Assembly (NCBI RefSeq): GCF_013170825.1
Contig: NZ_CP033365.1
Span: 5,964,001-6,028,000, forward strand
Origin: Mesorhizobium sp. NZP2298
GTDB lineage: Bacteria > Pseudomonadota > Alphaproteobacteria > Rhizobiales > Rhizobiaceae
Direction: 5' to 3'
DNA: 64,000 bases
Made by a program: the position numbers and the translations under genes
Notes under the pieces: model-generated
The model's input: the letters and a program-made list of their open reading frames with translations, nothing else
Told to the model about the DNA's origin: nothing
Database searches by the model: none
Part shown: positions 9,373 to 16,919 of the stretch, one piece after another
How positions within the stretch are numbered: the stretch's first letter is position 1
Layout: the number at the start of each line of letters is the position of its first letter

Positions 9373-9896
9373 CATCGCTGGCAATCCCCCTCGACGATCT
9401 GCCAAGTCAGGAGGATCTGCCTTTCCAACTGATACTCGAAGGTGGCGAAGTCTGGCAGCGGGGACACCGCCTGGTCGATCGCACGCTCGCAGATTCGGGT
9501 CGCGTCACGGCGGGAAGCTGGCTCAGCGGATGTTTTGCTACAAAACCCTTTGCGTTTGGCGGCTGCGAGTGGCTGACCGTGCTGCGCGGCCGGATCGTGT
9601 TTGAACTCGACGAAGCAACGCACGAGATCGGCCCTGGCACGTCGGCCTTGGTACCGCGCGGCCTGCCTTGCCGCTGGATCCAGCCCGAACCCGTATTGAA
9701 GTGCTTCCTGCGCTGGGACCACGAAGGTGACGATCAGCCGGCCGAGTTCTGGTCATCGCTCATGCCTGGTTCCCATGCCAGACGCGGTTGCATATCAGCT
9801 TGCGCAAGGGGAGCTTGTTGGCAAGGCGCCGGGCACTGCGTGCAACTCGACGTCAAGGAACTGTTCAGGCCGATCATCATGACGGCGTACACCTAG
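9369..9896 (+). CDS. Cupin-domain protein, C-terminus possibly altered
   Basis: Small single-cupin protein of 175 residues. The ATG at 9369 overlaps the oxidase stop (ATGA), so it belongs to the same operon. Residues about 40-115 have the cupin pattern, including a VLRGRIVFEL strand, a GPGTSALVPRG turn and a following strand. From about residue 140 the composition becomes Cys/Arg-rich and unlike a cupin, and the gene ends at a junction full of broken genes. The native C-terminus may have been lost or frameshifted. The role is unknown; such cupins in oxidase operons are often accessory. Confidence 0.6.
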   Translation: MTSLAIPLDDLPSQEDLPFQLILEGGEVWQRGHRLVDRTLADSGRVTAGSWLSGCFATKPFAFGGCEWLTVLRGRIVFELDEATHEIGPGTSALVPRGLPCRWIQPEPVLKCFLRWDHEGDDQPAEFWSSLMPGSHARRGCISACARGACWQGAGHCVQLDVKELFRPIIMTAYT

Positions 9897-9980
9897 CTAT
9901 TGAAAAACACGGCGCCGTTGACGTCCAGTATCGCGCCTGAAACATAGCTACTGCCGGCGCCAAGCAGGGCATCACGATCC
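9893..9980 (-). pseudogene. Remnant of a short-chain dehydrogenase C-terminus
   Basis: On the minus strand this stretch reads as the last ~28 residues of an SDR enzyme: SSYVSGAILDVNGAVFF followed by a stop. This is the usual SDR C-terminal signature, with no catalytic YxxxK region upstream. It is a truncated gene end. Confidence 0.65.
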
Positions 9981-10190
9981 TCCAAGGCACAGGCGGAGGC
10001 CGACGAGGCCGTGCAGGCGCAGCAGACACGGCGTGGAGCAGCAGTCACCGTGGTGGACAAGGTCTTCAACGCCGCCAGCGGTACGTTCGGAGTTCGATTG
10101 GAACTTCCCAATCCCGATGACCAAATTCCGGTAGGTCAGAGATGCCAGGTCGATTTTGACGTGCAGTCGCAGGCAACCGTCTCGCCCTGA
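9981..10190 (+). pseudogene. Remnant of an RND/HlyD-family periplasmic adaptor
   Basis: The frame reads a coiled-coil-like EADEAVQAQQTRR piece joined to VVDKVFNAASGTFGVRLELP, then NPDDQIPVGQRCQVDF and a stop. The second part is the classic beta-barrel region of efflux adaptor proteins. The lipoyl domain, the N-terminus and any start codon are absent, so this is an internally deleted fragment. Confidence 0.65.
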
Positions 10191-10468
10191 TTGCCGTTTC
10201 GCGGGGGGTGGTGGTTCCCGTCGCAATGGTGCCGCGGGTCATCGAAGACTCGAAGAAGCACCACGATTGGGAAGAGTTCTCGCGCGAGAAGCTCCTGCAG
10301 GGCGTGCAGCTGCAACGCTATTATCCGCTGCATGACGATGCCCGCGCAGAGTACGAGGCGTGGCGCAGCGCAAAGCGCCAACACAACCAGCCAGCGTATG
10401 GATCACCAGCGCGGCTTGACCAGAGCTTTGTGCACTTGGAGCGGTGCAACTTCAAACCAGGGTGGTGA
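10160..10468 (+). pseudogene. Probable RraA-family C-terminal fragment
   Basis: The frame has no stop between about 10160 and 10468. It encodes VVVPVAMVPRVIEDS, EEFSREKLLQGV, YYPLHDDARAEYEAWRSAKR and an extra tail. The order of a valine-rich strand, an acidic helix, a YPL segment and EYEAW resembles the C-terminus of RraA/dimethylmenaquinone-methyltransferase-like proteins. The N-terminal part and a convincing start are missing, so it is treated as a fragment. It could instead encode a short 86-residue protein from the GTG at 10208. Confidence 0.45.
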
Positions 10469-10500
10469 ACCGCTCCAAGTACTTTCTGCCTGGACTATCT

Positions 10501-11094
10501 TTAGTTATGCCGGATTTCCGTGCCGAGCACTTTCAGGCATTCCCGGATGAAGGCTGCCAAGGCCGTCCAGCCTTTGGCCGAAACCATCGTCCCGTCGACA
10601 TAAGCCTCCGTCGGAGACAGGTCGATGTAGGTGCCGCCGGCGAGTGTGACTTCCGGCTCGCAAGCCCCCAATGCGCCAACCTTCTTGCCGCGCACGACGC
10701 CATCGACTGCAATGAGAATTTGAACGCCATGGCAGATCGTGAAGATAGGCTTTTGGGCTTCATGGAAATGACGCACGATCGCCTGAACGCGCTTGTCGGT
10801 GCGGATATACTCAGGGCCACGACCGCCGGCGCAATAGACCGCGTGGTATTGGTCGAGCTGCTTCTCAGCGTCGGAAAACGTCTTGTTGATCAGCGCGTAG
10901 TGGCCGAGCTTTTCGGTATAGGTCTGGTCGCCCTCGAAATCGTGCAGCGAGGTCTTGATCACGTCTCCGGCGTTCTTGTCCGGGCACACGACGTGGACCG
11001 TGTGACCCACGGCTTCCATCGCCTGCTGATAGACGAAGATTTCGTATTCTTCGGTGAACTCACCGGTCAGCATCAGTATCTTTTTGCCTGGCAT
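10501..11094 (-). CDS. DJ-1/PfpI family protein
   Basis: 197-residue member of the DJ-1/PfpI (class I glutamine-amidotransferase-like) superfamily. It starts with a GKKILMLTGEF strand and has the AGGRGPEYIRTD loop and the nucleophile elbow FTICHGVQ, where Cys is the probable catalytic residue. Relatives include glyoxalase III or deglycase-like enzymes and proteases; this one cannot be assigned further. It is the last gene of a minus-strand unit, 69 nt after a sugar-type binding protein, with a stem-loop in that gap. It may handle reactive carbonyl by-products of the pathway. Confidence 0.85.
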   Translation of the reverse strand: MPGKKILMLTGEFTEEYEIFVYQQAMEAVGHTVHVVCPDKNAGDVIKTSLHDFEGDQTYTEKLGHYALINKTFSDAEKQLDQYHAVYCAGGRGPEYIRTDKRVQAIVRHFHEAQKPIFTICHGVQILIAVDGVVRGKKVGALGACEPEVTLAGGTYIDLSPTEAYVDGTMVSAKGWTALAAFIRECLKVLGTEIRHN

Positions 11095-11118
11095 GGCTCT
11101 TCCTCTCGGTTTTGGCTC

Positions 11119-11143
11119 GGCAAGGCGCAGATCGCGCCTTGCC
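11119..11143 (-). promoter_or_regulatory. Intercistronic stem-loop after binding-protein gene
   Basis: GGCAAGGCGC at 11119-11128 pairs perfectly with GCGCCTTGCC at 11134-11143 (10 bp, 5-nt loop). It begins 20 nt past the binding-protein stop and before the PfpI gene. There is no clear T-run, which suits mRNA 3'-end protection or partial termination. Confidence 0.7.
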
Positions 11144-11163
11144 TTTCTGGGAATCGGATCGGA

Positions 11164-12114
11164 TCAGAATGGCGAGTCGGGGAAATAGTATTCCTTGGCA
11201 TTGGCCTGGGTGATCAGCGGCGCATCGAGCTTGACGGTGCCGCGGACAGGTGCCTGGCCGATTAGATTGGCAACGGTCATGTAGATCGCTGTCTTGATCA
11301 TCGACGGCGGATATGGGGTCTCGACTGGTGTCATCGCGTCGCCATCGATCACCTTCTTGACGATGTCCTTCATGCCATTGCCACCGAGGGCCAGCTTGAT
11401 ATCGGTCCGGCCCGATTGCTTCACGGCCTCGAGCACGCCAAGCAGCATGTCGTCGTCATTGGCCCAGACCGCATCGATATGCGGATACTTGGCCAGGTAG
11501 TCCTGCATCAGCTTGAAGGCCTCGTCGCTGTTCCAATGCGCGTACTGGATGTCCAGCACCTTCAGTCCGGTGCCCTTGATCGTGTCCTCAAAGCCCTTGA
11601 TGCGCTCGTCATCGATGACCGTCGGAATGCCGCGCAGCACCACGAGATCGCCCTTGCCACCCAGCTTGTCGATCATGAACTTCGCGGTATTGGAGCCCAC
11701 CGCGATGTTGTCGCCGGCGAGATACAGGTCCTGGATCGAGGAATCGGTCAGGCCCCGGTCGACGACGGTGATGAAGGTTCCCGCGTCCTTGATGGCCTTG
11801 ACGGGCTGGGTCAGTTCTTCCGAACTGTATGGCAGGATGACCAAGGCATCCAGTTTGCGGCTGGCGGACAGATCCTCGAGCGCGCTGACCTGCTCGGCGG
11901 CCGATGGCGAAGTCTTGACGACTACTTCCACGCCCGGGAAAGCCGCGTTGATTTCCTTGGCGGCCTGCTGGGCATGATAGACGACGCCCGCGGTCCAGCC
12001 ATGGTCGGCCGCCGGTATCGACACCGCGACGACCTTCTTGTCCTGTGCCATGGCGTGTCCGGCCAGCAGCAGCGAGCCAAGGGCGGCCGCCGCGATCCAT
12101 TTTCTACTCAACAT
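11164..12114 (-). CDS. CUT2-type ABC transporter substrate-binding protein
   Basis: Periplasmic sugar-type binding protein, 316 residues. Signal peptide MLSRKWIAAAALGSLLLAGH is cleaved near AMA-QDKK. Peripla_BP_4 features include an N-terminal VSIPAADHGWTAGV segment, LDALVILPYSSEELT, the hinge VVDRGLTDSS, and AVWANDDDMLLG, which contacts ligand in this family. It is transcribed after the permease (57-nt gap), so gene order is GntR, ATPase, permease, binding protein, PfpI. The ligand is unknown; a sugar, polyol or small hydroxy compound is plausible. Confidence 0.92.
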   Translation of the reverse strand: MLSRKWIAAAALGSLLLAGHAMAQDKKVVAVSIPAADHGWTAGVVYHAQQAAKEINAAFPGVEVVVKTSPSAAEQVSALEDLSASRKLDALVILPYSSEELTQPVKAIKDAGTFITVVDRGLTDSSIQDLYLAGDNIAVGSNTAKFMIDKLGGKGDLVVLRGIPTVIDDERIKGFEDTIKGTGLKVLDIQYAHWNSDEAFKLMQDYLAKYPHIDAVWANDDDMLLGVLEAVKQSGRTDIKLALGGNGMKDIVKKVIDGDAMTPVETPYPPSMIKTAIYMTVANLIGQAPVRGTVKLDAPLITQANAKEYYFPDSPF

Positions 12115-12170
12115 TCTCTTCTCCCATTGGACCTACAAAAACTTGGCTCCCGCGTGGTCCCGACACGGGG

Positions 12171-13169
12171 CTATTTCGAATTGGAAAACCGCTGGATGAG
12201 CATGGCGATGATGATGATGATGCCCTGAACGGCGGCCACGAGGTACTCGGAAACGAAGTCCGACAGCACCATCAGGTTGGCGATCAGTTCCAGGATGACC
12301 GCGCCGGCGACTGTTCCCCACACATGGCCCTTGCCGCCGCGCAATGCGGTGCCGCCGATCACCACGGCGGTGATCACCTGCAACTCCCAGAGCTGCCCGG
12401 TGGTCGGCGTGGCGGCCCCCAGGCGCGGCACGTAGCAGATCGCGGCGATCGCCACGCACGCGCCCTGGACGATGTAGGCGATGGTGCGGGTCTTGATGAC
12501 CGAGATGCCGGAATAGCGCGCGACATCCTCATTGGCGCCTACAGCCGCGCATTTGCGTCCGTATTTCATCTTGTAGAGGATGAAGGACGCGACGGCCGCG
12601 ACCGCGATGGATATCAGGATCGGGATCGGAATACCCGCGACCGTACCGAAATAGACAGGTCGGTAGGCGTCGCGCAGCGACCGGTCGATCGGGATCGTGC
12701 CGCCGTCGGTCAGATAGGTGATCAGCGCCCGGAAAATTCCCATAGTGCCAAGCGTCGCGATGAACGGCTCGATCCGGCCGACCGTGACGATCAGCCCGTT
12801 GGCGAGCCCACACAGCAACCCGACCAGGATCGCAACGACCATTCCGGCGGGAATGGCCCAGAGGCCGGCATGCGGCGCCATCGCGTTCATGAACATGATC
12901 GTGATGCCGGTGACGAAAGCGGCCATCGAGCCGACGGAAAGATCAAGCCCTCCCGACGAGATGACGAACGTCGCACCAACCGCGATGATCGCGATGAAGG
13001 CGCTGCGGGTGATCACGTTGGCAAGGTTGGTGGCCGAGAGGAAGTCCGGATTGATGAGAAAGCCCGCTACGAGCAGGGCAGCCAATGCCAGGAAAGGTCC
13101 GACGTCGGTCCAGGTGAGATTCAAATCACTGATCCGGCGCGTCGTCGGGGATCCGATCATGACAGCCAT
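12171..13169 (-). CDS. CUT2-type ABC transporter permease
   Basis: 332-residue BPD_transp_2 permease with about ten hydrophobic helices. The ISSGGLDLSVGS motif and the C-terminal VVIGGTALRGGKG segment are diagnostic. The ATG at 13169 follows GGAGGAACAGA and lies inside the 3' end of the ATPase gene, a 13-nt overlap that indicates translational coupling. Confidence 0.92.
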   Translation of the reverse strand: MAVMIGSPTTRRISDLNLTWTDVGPFLALAALLVAGFLINPDFLSATNLANVITRSAFIAIIAVGATFVISSGGLDLSVGSMAAFVTGITIMFMNAMAPHAGLWAIPAGMVVAILVGLLCGLANGLIVTVGRIEPFIATLGTMGIFRALITYLTDGGTIPIDRSLRDAYRPVYFGTVAGIPIPILISIAVAAVASFILYKMKYGRKCAAVGANEDVARYSGISVIKTRTIAYIVQGACVAIAAICYVPRLGAATPTTGQLWELQVITAVVIGGTALRGGKGHVWGTVAGAVILELIANLMVLSDFVSEYLVAAVQGIIIIIAMLIQRFSNSK

Positions 13170-14752
13170 TCTGTTCCTCCCTTGGCCTTTGGCCCCGGCT
13201 TCGGGCCACTGGTTGCCAGCAGCGCCACATTGCTTTCAGTCATTTCGGCGCCGCTGACTTCCCCTGTGACATGCCCTTCACGCATCACCAGGATGCGGTC
13301 GCAGATGCCGATCAGCTCCTGCATCTCCGAGGAGATGACGATGCAGGCCTTCCCCTTGGCGACCAGACCGTGGATGAAGGCGTAGATCTGCGCCTTGTTG
13401 GCTATATCGATGCCGCGCGTCGGCTCATCGATGATGACCACCGACGGGTTGGTCAAAAGGATCTTGGCCAGAAGCAGTTTCTGCTGGTTGCCGCCCGAGA
13501 GTTGAGCCGCCTTTGCGGCCGGGCTTTTCACCCTGATGTCATAGGTCTCGACGGCCTTTTCCAAGGCTTCCGTTTCGCGTCGGCGGCCTATCGAAAGGCC
13601 GGGATGGAAGACGCCGAGCGCAGAGAGTGTCAGATTGGGTGCCAGGCGCTCCTGCAGCAGCAATCCCTTGCCCTTGCGGTCCTCGGTCAGGTAGCCGATG
13701 CCGGCGTCGATCGCGGCGCGCTGCGACTGGAAGTGGACCGGCTTGCCCTCGAGCTCGACCGTGGCGGTTGCCGGGCGCAGGCCGACGATACCCTCGAACA
13801 GCTCGGTGCGGCCGGCGCCGACCATCCCGGCAAAGCCGAGTATCTCGCCCTTGTGGACCGTGAACGACACATCCTCGGCATAGCCGGGAACGGTGGCGTT
13901 CCTGACGCTCAGCATCGGGATATCGGATGATGCCCCGGTCTTTTCGGGGTAGAGCGCAGCCAGCTCACGGCCGACCATGAGGCGCGCCATGTCCATCTGG
14001 TTCATCGTCTTGCCGGGATAGGTGCCAACCATCTTGCCGTCGCGCAGCACGGTCACCTTATCGGCGAGCCTTTGCACCTCGTCCAACCGGTGGCTGATAT
14101 AGAGCACTGCGGTGCCATGGGCCTTCAACTGCAGGACGATTTCCAGCAGCCGTTCGACCTCACCGCCGGTCAGCACGGCGGTCGGTTCGTCGAAGATCAC
14201 CACCTTGTAGTCGTCGAGCAACGCGCGCGCGATCTGCACCATCTGCCGGTCGGCCAGCGAGATGTCGCGCACCAACGCGGTCGGCGATACGAAACAGCCG
14301 ATCTGCGCCAGCTTCTCGGCCGCCAACCGCCGCATGGTACGGTCATCCACGACCGGGCCGCGCGAAAGCTCACGCCCGAGAAACAGATTGTCCGCCACCG
14401 TCAGCGCCTCGGCGAGCAGGATCTCCTGATGCACCAGCGCGATGCCGGCATCCTGCGCCTGGCTGGGCTTGGTGAATTCCACCGGGTGGCCGTTCATCGA
14501 CAAGGTGCCGCTGCTTGGCTCGACATAGCCGGAAAGCAGCCTCATCAATGTCGATTTGCCGGCACCGTTTTCGCCGATTATGGCGTGGATCTCACTGGGC
14601 AGGACGTCGAGCGTGACGTCCGCGAGCACCGTCACCGGGCCGTATTGTTTCGACAGGTGCCCGGCGCGCAGCACCGGTTCGACGGCGCCCGGCATGTCGC
14701 CAGAGGGCAGCGTGCTTCCTCCCTCCCCTGCGATATTGGCGGCAATGGACAT
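13157..14752 (-). CDS. CUT2-type ABC transporter ATP-binding protein (two NBDs, RbsA-like)
   Basis: 531 residues with two nucleotide-binding domains. NBD1 has Walker A GENGAGKST and Walker B VVIFDEPTAVL with a degenerate signature (LADRQM). NBD2 has the usual degraded P-loop (GMVGAGRTEL) but a good signature LSGGNQQK and Walker B VVIIDEPTRGID, as is normal for the RbsA class. The ATG at 14752 is preferred over an in-frame TTG 15 nt upstream, which overlaps the GntR stop; the ATG sits 11 nt after the GntR gene and has GAGG upstream. Confidence 0.92.
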   Translation of the reverse strand: MSIAANIAGEGGSTLPSGDMPGAVEPVLRAGHLSKQYGPVTVLADVTLDVLPSEIHAIIGENGAGKSTLMRLLSGYVEPSSGTLSMNGHPVEFTKPSQAQDAGIALVHQEILLAEALTVADNLFLGRELSRGPVVDDRTMRRLAAEKLAQIGCFVSPTALVRDISLADRQMVQIARALLDDYKVVIFDEPTAVLTGGEVERLLEIVLQLKAHGTAVLYISHRLDEVQRLADKVTVLRDGKMVGTYPGKTMNQMDMARLMVGRELAALYPEKTGASSDIPMLSVRNATVPGYAEDVSFTVHKGEILGFAGMVGAGRTELFEGIVGLRPATATVELEGKPVHFQSQRAAIDAGIGYLTEDRKGKGLLLQERLAPNLTLSALGVFHPGLSIGRRRETEALEKAVETYDIRVKSPAAKAAQLSGGNQQKLLLAKILLTNPSVVIIDEPTRGIDIANKAQIYAFIHGLVAKGKACIVISSEMQELIGICDRILVMREGHVTGEVSGAEMTESNVALLATSGPKPGPKAKGGTEWLS

Positions 14753-14763
14753 CGGTTCCAGCC

Positions 14764-15465
14764 TCAATCGAATGCCGGAAGCAAGCGATCGCGGGAATGC
14801 TCGATATGGACGCGCATGGCCTCTTGGGCGGCGTCCGGGTCGGCCCGACCGAATGCGGCGAGAATCGCCTCGTGTTCGTCGAGCGCTTCCTCGGTCACGC
14901 GGGAATGGTACATCAGGCGGAAGATATGGAAATGGGTGTGCTGGTGGCTCAACGTCTCCCGAATGAGTTCGTTTTCGGAAAACTCCATGATCTTGTCGTG
15001 GAAGATCGCGTCCTGCCGGGCGAAATTCGAATAGCGCAGGCGATCGTCCTTGCCTTCGCGCCGTGACATCACGCCGGCCGCTTCCAGCAAAGTGTTGAGC
15101 TTCGCTTCGTCCATGGCAGCGGCGGCTTTCGCCGCGGCATGCGGCTCAAGCAGAAGACGCATCTCGTACAATTCGTCGAAACGGCGGCGGGTAATCTGGG
15201 GTGCTGCGCGGTAACCAATGAGATGCGTCTTGAGCACCAGGCCTTCGCCTTCGAGGCGGCCGAGCGCCTCCCGGATCGGTGTGTGCGAGACGTTGAATTC
15301 CTTGACCAGGCTATCGACAGTGATGCGTGAACCCGGCGCGATCTTCAGCGCCATAAGCTGAGCGAAGATAGCTTCGTAGACATCTTCGACCAGGCTGTTG
15401 GAGCGCTGGATACGCCCCGCTGCGCCAATCGTTTCGGTCGTGTCGGTTGAGTTCGCGGTCTGCAT
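14764..15465 (-). CDS. GntR-family regulator with FCD domain
   Basis: 233-residue transcriptional regulator. An N-terminal winged helix (about residues 25-90) contains the VSHTPIREALGRLEGEGLV recognition region. The C-terminal all-helical FCD-type effector domain carries conserved metal-binding positions such as the His in FHDKIMEF and HEAILAAF. The ATG at 15465 is chosen because AGAGG lies 6 nt upstream. It is first in the minus-strand transport operon and divergent from the alcohol dehydrogenase gene, so it probably controls both directions from the 210-bp gap, with an organic acid as likely inducer. Confidence 0.9.
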   Translation of the reverse strand: MQTANSTDTTETIGAAGRIQRSNSLVEDVYEAIFAQLMALKIAPGSRITVDSLVKEFNVSHTPIREALGRLEGEGLVLKTHLIGYRAAPQITRRRFDELYEMRLLLEPHAAAKAAAAMDEAKLNTLLEAAGVMSRREGKDDRLRYSNFARQDAIFHDKIMEFSENELIRETLSHQHTHFHIFRLMYHSRVTEEALDEHEAILAAFGRADPDAAQEAMRVHIEHSRDRLLPAFD

Positions 15466-15521
15466 TTTTTGCCTCTTGACAGTGAGGACTGCTAACACGA
15501 TGCTCCGACCGATGCAATCCT

Positions 15522-15549
15522 ATATCCTATACGATTTTAAAGCGGATAT
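15522..15549. promoter_or_regulatory. Candidate GntR operator in divergent intergenic region
   Basis: ATATCC at 15522-15527 is inverted as GGATAT at 15544-15549 around an AT-rich core, in the gap between gntR and the iron alcohol dehydrogenase gene. A TATCCTATA near-repeat overlaps the left arm. Position and symmetry suggest the regulator's site; no footprint or known consensus was matched. Confidence 0.3.
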
Positions 15550-15675
15550 GTTTTTGAACCGTCACCTGGATGTCGCGGCGGCGCGTCCAACAGCCTTCGC
15601 CGACAGGTGGCGGACATGTCGCGATAGCCTTTCCCAGTTCTCAGTTGAGCCGCCGTCAAAGGACAAAAGATCATC

Positions 15676-16902
15676 ATGAGCCTCTTCGCCGCCCTCCGGC
15701 TTCCGCGTGAAATCCTTTTCGGCAAAGGCCAGCGTCATGCGCTGCCGACAGTCGCCAGCAGGTTCGGGCGGCGCGCGCTGGTCTGTACCGACGAGCGCTT
15801 CGCCGGCACGGCGGTGTTCGCGGAGGTCGTCAAATCGCTCCAGGACGCCTCAATAGAGGTGCTGGTGCATGACCGCGTCCTTCCCGACGTACCGCGTGAA
15901 ACAGTCAGCATCTGCGTCGACGAGGCGACAGGGTTCCGGCCCGAGATGGTGATCGGCATCGGCGGCGGCAGCTGCCTCGACTTTGCCAAATGCACCACCT
16001 TGCTGCTCAGCCATGGCGGCAAACTCCAGGACTACTATGGGGAGTTCAAGGTGCCCGGCCCCACGCTGCCGCTCATCGCCGTACCCACCACAGCGGGCAC
16101 TGGCTCCGAAGTGACGCCGGTCGCGGTGATCTCCGATCCTGATCGCACGCTCAAGGTCGGCATATCGAGCCCGTATCTGATCGCCGCGGTTGCCTTGTGC
16201 GATCCCGACCTGACGATGACCTGTCCGCCCGGGCTGACCGCGATCGCCGGCGCCGACGCATTGACACACGCAATCGAGGCTTTCACCGCCATGCGGCGCG
16301 GCGAGGATCCGGACCTGCCGCAAAAGCACGTGTTCATCGGCAAGACGGCGCTGACCGATCATTTCGCGCTGCTGGCCATAAAGCTGCTGGGTCGCAGTCT
16401 GCAGAAAGCCTGCACGGACGGCACCGATGCTGATGCGCGTGCCGATGTGATGATGGGCGCGTTGGCGGCAGGGTGTGCATTCGGTACCGCCGGAACGGCG
16501 GCGGCGCATGCCGTGCAATATCCCGCCGGGGCGCTCACACACACCGCGCACGGCTTGGGTGTGGCAACCATGATGCCCTACGTCATGACCTATAACAGGC
16601 GTGTGGCTGCCGCTGAAATGGCCGAGATCGGCCGCGCGCTCGGGCTCTCCCCAAATGGGCGCAGTGAAGACGAGCAGGCCGGCGCTGCCATAGAGGAGAT
16701 CAGGCGGCTGTTCGCAGCGATCGGCATTACCTCGACGCTGGCGGATCTTGGCCTACCCGCTGATAAGCTAGACTGGACCGCCGAGCAGGCGCTCGGCATC
16801 GACCGCCTCATCAAGAACAATCCGCGCCCATTCGATCTCGCCACCATGCGACGCCTGGTTCAGGCAGCCCACGACGGCGATCTCGCGGCCTGCGCCAATT
16901 GA
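15676..16902 (+). CDS. Iron-containing alcohol dehydrogenase
   Basis: 408-residue group III alcohol dehydrogenase, NAD(P)-dependent. Motifs: GIGGGSCLDFAK (NAD-binding), VPTTAGTGSEVTPVAV, and metal ligands in ADALTHAIEAF (Asp and His) plus His residues in AAHAVQ and THTAHG. The His that normally follows four residues after the third ligand is Tyr here (AVQYPAG), a subgroup feature. The next gene is a semialdehyde dehydrogenase. By analogy with the Agrobacterium attKLM/blc genes it could oxidise 4-hydroxybutyrate to succinate semialdehyde; this is inference. The ATG follows a purine-rich stretch at 15660-15670. Confidence 0.88.
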   Translation: MSLFAALRLPREILFGKGQRHALPTVASRFGRRALVCTDERFAGTAVFAEVVKSLQDASIEVLVHDRVLPDVPRETVSICVDEATGFRPEMVIGIGGGSCLDFAKCTTLLLSHGGKLQDYYGEFKVPGPTLPLIAVPTTAGTGSEVTPVAVISDPDRTLKVGISSPYLIAAVALCDPDLTMTCPPGLTAIAGADALTHAIEAFTAMRRGEDPDLPQKHVFIGKTALTDHFALLAIKLLGRSLQKACTDGTDADARADVMMGALAAGCAFGTAGTAAAHAVQYPAGALTHTAHGLGVATMMPYVMTYNRRVAAAEMAEIGRALGLSPNGRSEDEQAGAAIEEIRRLFAAIGITSTLADLGLPADKLDWTAEQALGIDRLIKNNPRPFDLATMRRLVQAAHDGDLAACAN

Positions 16903-16919
16903 ACGAACGGAACAAGACG

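Noticed and set aside
12045..13385. 446-codon open frame on the plus strand
   Set aside because: It is antisense to the permease and the ATPase end. Its composition (Asp/Arg/His-rich) is typical of a GC-rich shadow frame, with no family motif or ribosome-binding site.
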